DNA from: Arenicella sp.
Lineage (GTDB): Bacteria > Pseudomonadota > Gammaproteobacteria > Arenicellales > Arenicellaceae
DNA: 8,217 nucleotides
Reading direction: 5' to 3'
Assembly (NCBI GenBank): GCA_023299895.1
Contig: JALZWI010000207.1
Coordinates: 1 to 8,217 of the forward strand
The position numbers were made by a program, and so were the translations under genes. A model generated the notes under the pieces. It was not told the DNA's origin. It did no database searches and was given only the letters and a program-made list of their open reading frames with translations. Shown piece by piece: positions 6,102-8,217 of this stretch (its first letter is position 1; every line of letters starts with the position of its first letter).

Positions 6102-6989
6102 ATGACGACCAATTCAGCTGGTGCACGTTTTCGCAGTGCCTTAACAGCTAACAAACCATTACAAATAGTTGGCACCATTAATGCCTATACCGCATTAATG
6201 GCGACTAAAATCGGCCACCAGGCGATCTATATCTCGGGGGGTGCTTGTGCCAATGCGTCATATGGTTTACCTGATCTTGGTATGACCAGCATGAACGATG
6301 TGCTGGAAGACGCGAGGCGCATAACCGCTGCTGTCCAGACACCACTATTAGTAGACATTGACACTGGTTGGGGTGGTGCTTTTAATATCGCGCGCGCCAT
6401 CAAAGAGTCAATTCGCGCTGGCGTTGCCGCAATACACATGGAAGATCAAGTGGCACAAAAACGCTGTGGCCATCGACCCAACAAAGAGATCGTTTCCTGT
6501 GAAGAAATGGTTGACCGCATCAAAGCAGCGGTGGATGCCAAGACAGATGATGACTTCTTTGTTATGGCAAGAACAGACTCTTATGCTATCGAGGGATTAC
6601 AAGCCTCAATTGACCGAGCTGGCGCCTATATGGAAGCAGGCGCTGACGGTATTTTTGCTGAAGCAATGGCAACACTAGACGAATACAGAGCCTATGATGA
6701 CGCACTTAGTGCTCCCCTACTCGCTAATATGACTGAGTTTGGCATATCGCCGTTATTTGACAAAGATGAACTCACTAGTGCCGGAGTGAATATGATTTTA
6801 TACCCATTAACTGCGACTCGAGCAATGAATAAAGCCGCCGAGATGGTCTATCAAGATGTGCTAGAAAAAGGTCATCAAAAAGACATGGTAGAGAATATGC
6901 AAACCCGTATGGAACTCTATGACTATTTAAATTACCACGACTATGAACAAACTCTCGACAAGTTATTTTCACAAGGGAAAAACTTATAA
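6102..6989 (+). CDS. prpB: 2-methylisocitrate lyase
   Basis: This enzyme cleaves (2S,3R)-2-methylisocitrate to pyruvate and succinate, the last step of the methylcitrate cycle. It is a cytoplasmic, Mg-dependent PEP-mutase/isocitrate-lyase TIM barrel. At 295 residues it is of normal PrpB length. Key features are SGGA (45-48), LPDLGM with D58, the metal site DIDTGWGG (D85, D87), MEDQ (113-116), the catalytic-loop signature KRCGHRPNK (120-128, catalytic C122), MARTDS (155-160, R157) and E187. The KRCGHRPNK version and the short length separate it from true isocitrate lyase and from carboxyphosphonoenolpyruvate mutase. It begins 10 bases after the regulator stop with a weak TAGG, and is followed after 34 bases by prpC, all consistent with one operon. 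No damage or odd residue is seen. Confidence 0.96.
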   Translation: MTTNSAGARFRSALTANKPLQIVGTINAYTALMATKIGHQAIYISGGACANASYGLPDLGMTSMNDVLEDARRITAAVQTPLLVDIDTGWGGAFNIARAIKESIRAGVAAIHMEDQVAQKRCGHRPNKEIVSCEEMVDRIKAAVDAKTDDDFFVMARTDSYAIEGLQASIDRAGAYMEAGADGIFAEAMATLDEYRAYDDALSAPLLANMTEFGISPLFDKDELTSAGVNMILYPLTATRAMNKAAEMVYQDVLEKGHQKDMVENMQTRMELYDYLNYHDYEQTLDKLFSQGKNL

Positions 6990-7011
6990 AACAACATAAA
7001 AAAATACCCAT

Positions 7012-7015
7012 AGGA
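7012..7015 (+). promoter_or_regulatory. Ribosome binding site of prpC
   Basis: AGGA lies 8 bases before the ATG at 7024 in the 34-base gap after prpB. It supports this start and independent translation of prpC. No terminator or promoter is seen in the gap. Confidence 0.7.
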
Positions 7016-7023
7016 ACAATATT

Positions 7024-8154
7024 ATGTCTAAAGATTCTAAGTTAAGTGGCGCAGGCCTGCGCGGCCAAGTCGCTGGTCAAACCTCTTTGTGTACCGTTGG
7101 CACACAAGGATCAGGCTTAAACTATCGTGGCTATGATGTAGATGATTTAGCCGATAACTGTATTTTTGAAGAAGTCGCACACCTAATTCTAAAAGGTCAT
7201 CTACCGAGCCAAACTGAGTTAGATGCATACCAACAAAAACTAGCTGGTTTGCGCAGTTTACCTGATGCATTAAAAACCGGCTTAGAACTTATTCCCACAG
7301 ACGCACATCCAATGGATGTAATGCGCACAGGTGTGTCTCTACTCGGTAACCTAGAACAAGAAACTGATTTTTCGCATCAGTCGGACAAGGTTGACCGTAT
7401 CATGGCCCTATTACCGGCTATGGTGGTTTATTGGTATCGTTTTTCACATGATGGCGTGCGCGTTAGCACTGATACTGGTGCAGCAACAATTGGTGGCCAT
7501 TTTTTACATATGCTGCATGACAAAGCGCCGAGTGAACTGCATGAGCGTGTCATGAATGTCTCGCTGATTTTGTATGCCGAACATGAGTTCAACGCGTCAA
7601 CCTTTAATGGCCGCGTCGCTGCCTCTACATTAACCGATATTTTCTCTGTGATCACTGGTGCAATTGGCACTCTACGTGGCCCATTGCACGGTGGCGCAAA
7701 TGAAGCAGCAATGGATATGATTGCACAGTGGTCAACACCTAACGAGGCAGAAGCAGCAATCCTCAAAAGATTAGAAAAAAAAGAACTCATTATGGGCTTT
7801 GGTCATGCGGTTTACAAAGAACGCGATCCGCGTAATGCCATCATCAAAAAATGGTCAGAACAACTCGCTGAAGAAGTTGGCGATACCGTTCTATACCCTG
7901 TTTCAGTCAGAGTAGAAGAAGTAATGAAACGCGAAAAAGGCATGTTCTGCAATGCCGATTTCTTCCATGCCTCTGCATATAACTTCATGGGTATCCCTAC
8001 AGGCTTATTCACACCAATATTTGTGATGTCTCGCATAACCGGCTGGGCCGCTCATGCCTTTGAGCAGCGCGCTAACAATCGAATTATTCGACCTAGCGCA
8101 GAATACACTGGCCCAGAACATCGTAAAGTTGAACCGATTGCTGAGCGTGGCTAA
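7024..8154 (+). CDS. prpC: 2-methylcitrate synthase (citrate synthase family)
   Basis: This enzyme condenses propionyl-CoA with oxaloacetate to 2-methylcitrate. It has 376 residues, typical of PrpC and clearly shorter than the roughly 430-residue hexameric Gram-negative citrate synthase. The family residues are AEHEFNASTF (185-194), PLHGGANEAAM with H222, the GFGHAVYKERDPR segment with H261, and D312 in NADFFHASAY; H222, H261 and D312 form the catalytic triad. The C-terminal FEQRANNRIIRPSAEYTG (346-363) is PrpC-like and carries substrate-binding arginines. AGGA precedes the start at good spacing. With prpB immediately upstream and prpE in the same locus, the propionate role is much more likely than general citrate synthesis. 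The gene is complete. Confidence 0.96.
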   Translation: MSKDSKLSGAGLRGQVAGQTSLCTVGTQGSGLNYRGYDVDDLADNCIFEEVAHLILKGHLPSQTELDAYQQKLAGLRSLPDALKTGLELIPTDAHPMDVMRTGVSLLGNLEQETDFSHQSDKVDRIMALLPAMVVYWYRFSHDGVRVSTDTGAATIGGHFLHMLHDKAPSELHERVMNVSLILYAEHEFNASTFNGRVAASTLTDIFSVITGAIGTLRGPLHGGANEAAMDMIAQWSTPNEAEAAILKRLEKKELIMGFGHAVYKERDPRNAIIKKWSEQLAEEVGDTVLYPVSVRVEEVMKREKGMFCNADFFHASAYNFMGIPTGLFTPIFVMSRITGWAAHAFEQRANNRIIRPSAEYTGPEHRKVEPIAERG

Positions 8155-8155
8155 G

Positions 8156-8204
8156 CCCTGAGTGTAATGTTAGGGTTTGTAACGTTCTAGCTAAGCGACC
8201 CTAA
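8156..8204 (+). other. Overlapping weak hairpins after prpC
   Basis: Just after the prpC stop, CCCTGA (8156-8161) can pair with TTAGGG (8170-8175, one G-U pair) around an 8-base loop followed by TTTGT. Alternatively TTAGGGT (8170-8176) can pair with ACCCTAA (8198-8204). The U-run is too short for a confident terminator. The mutually exclusive pairings may be chance or a weak intercistronic signal before the next gene. Confidence 0.3.
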
Positions 8205-8217
8205 ATTTAAATTTAGG
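8200..8217. repeat. Perfect 18-base palindrome at the right edge
   Basis: CCTAAATTT is followed directly by its complement AAATTTAGG and runs to the last base of the window. The bases before it are A and C, so it would extend to 22 if GT follows. It could be the stem of a terminator whose U-tract lies outside, or an operator for a gene downstream. The window edge prevents a decision. Confidence 0.5.

Noticed and set aside
6358..6678. 106-residue plus-strand frame inside prpB
   Set aside because: It overlaps the catalytic core of prpB in another frame; no domain, no ribosome binding site of note.
7428..7790. 120-residue open frame on the minus strand inside prpC
   Set aside because: It is antisense to a highly conserved enzyme, has a Cys/Ser-rich composition typical of a reverse-frame shadow, and shows no recognisable domain.
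1..8217. Search for mobile elements, CRISPR arrays, tRNA genes, riboswitches and phage genes
   Set aside because: No transposase, terminal repeats, regularly spaced repeats, cloverleaf or recognisable aptamer was seen; all long coding regions are intact housekeeping-type or accessory metabolic genes.

Overview
The window looks like chromosomal DNA from a moderately AT-rich, probably marine, gammaproteobacterium. I base this on a GntR-type regulator placed directly upstream of prpB and prpC, a full-length PrpE of the proteobacterial type, and GC content that looks near 40% by eye. The genus cannot be fixed from the sequence. I see no mobile element, CRISPR array, tRNA or rRNA. Nearly all of the window is explained by intact, recognisable genes.

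Left part (minus strand, 1-3641). The first 35 bases hold the start of a branched-chain-amino-acid/urea-type ABC permease (LivH/UrtB family) that runs off the edge. Upstream of it, in transcription order, are a strong hairpin with a U-tract and a Tat-exported periplasmic substrate-binding protein. This looks like an uptake operon in which the hairpin would lower readthrough from the abundant binding protein into the membrane genes. Further upstream, on the same strand but behind a 267-base gap, is prpE (propionyl-CoA synthetase).

Middle (plus strand, 3849-5190). Divergent from prpE is a two-gene unit with only 4 bases between the genes. It encodes a nitroreductase-family flavoprotein and a type II (L-2-)haloacid dehalogenase with all nine classical catalytic residues.

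Right part (plus strand, 5191-8217). A 184-base regulatory gap carries two palindromes of the form ATTGTnnACAAT plus an extra half-site, spaced near whole helical turns. One palindrome sits on a good -35 box. They precede a FadR-subfamily GntR regulator (probable PrpR), prpB (2-methylisocitrate lyase) and prpC (2-methylcitrate synthase), which are closely spaced as one operon. The methylcitrate dehydratase (acnD/prpF or prpD) is not in the window and would be expected just downstream. A palindrome lies at the right edge.

How the genes fit together: PrpE activates propionate to propionyl-CoA, PrpC condenses it with oxaloacetate, and PrpB cleaves methylisocitrate to pyruvate and succinate. The regulator probably senses a pathway intermediate. 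The dehalogenase and nitroreductase between the two prp parts could feed or protect short-chain-acid metabolism, but that link is inferred only from position. No clearly new system is visible. The most interesting items are the phased operator array and the dehalogenase/nitroreductase pair embedded in a propionate locus.
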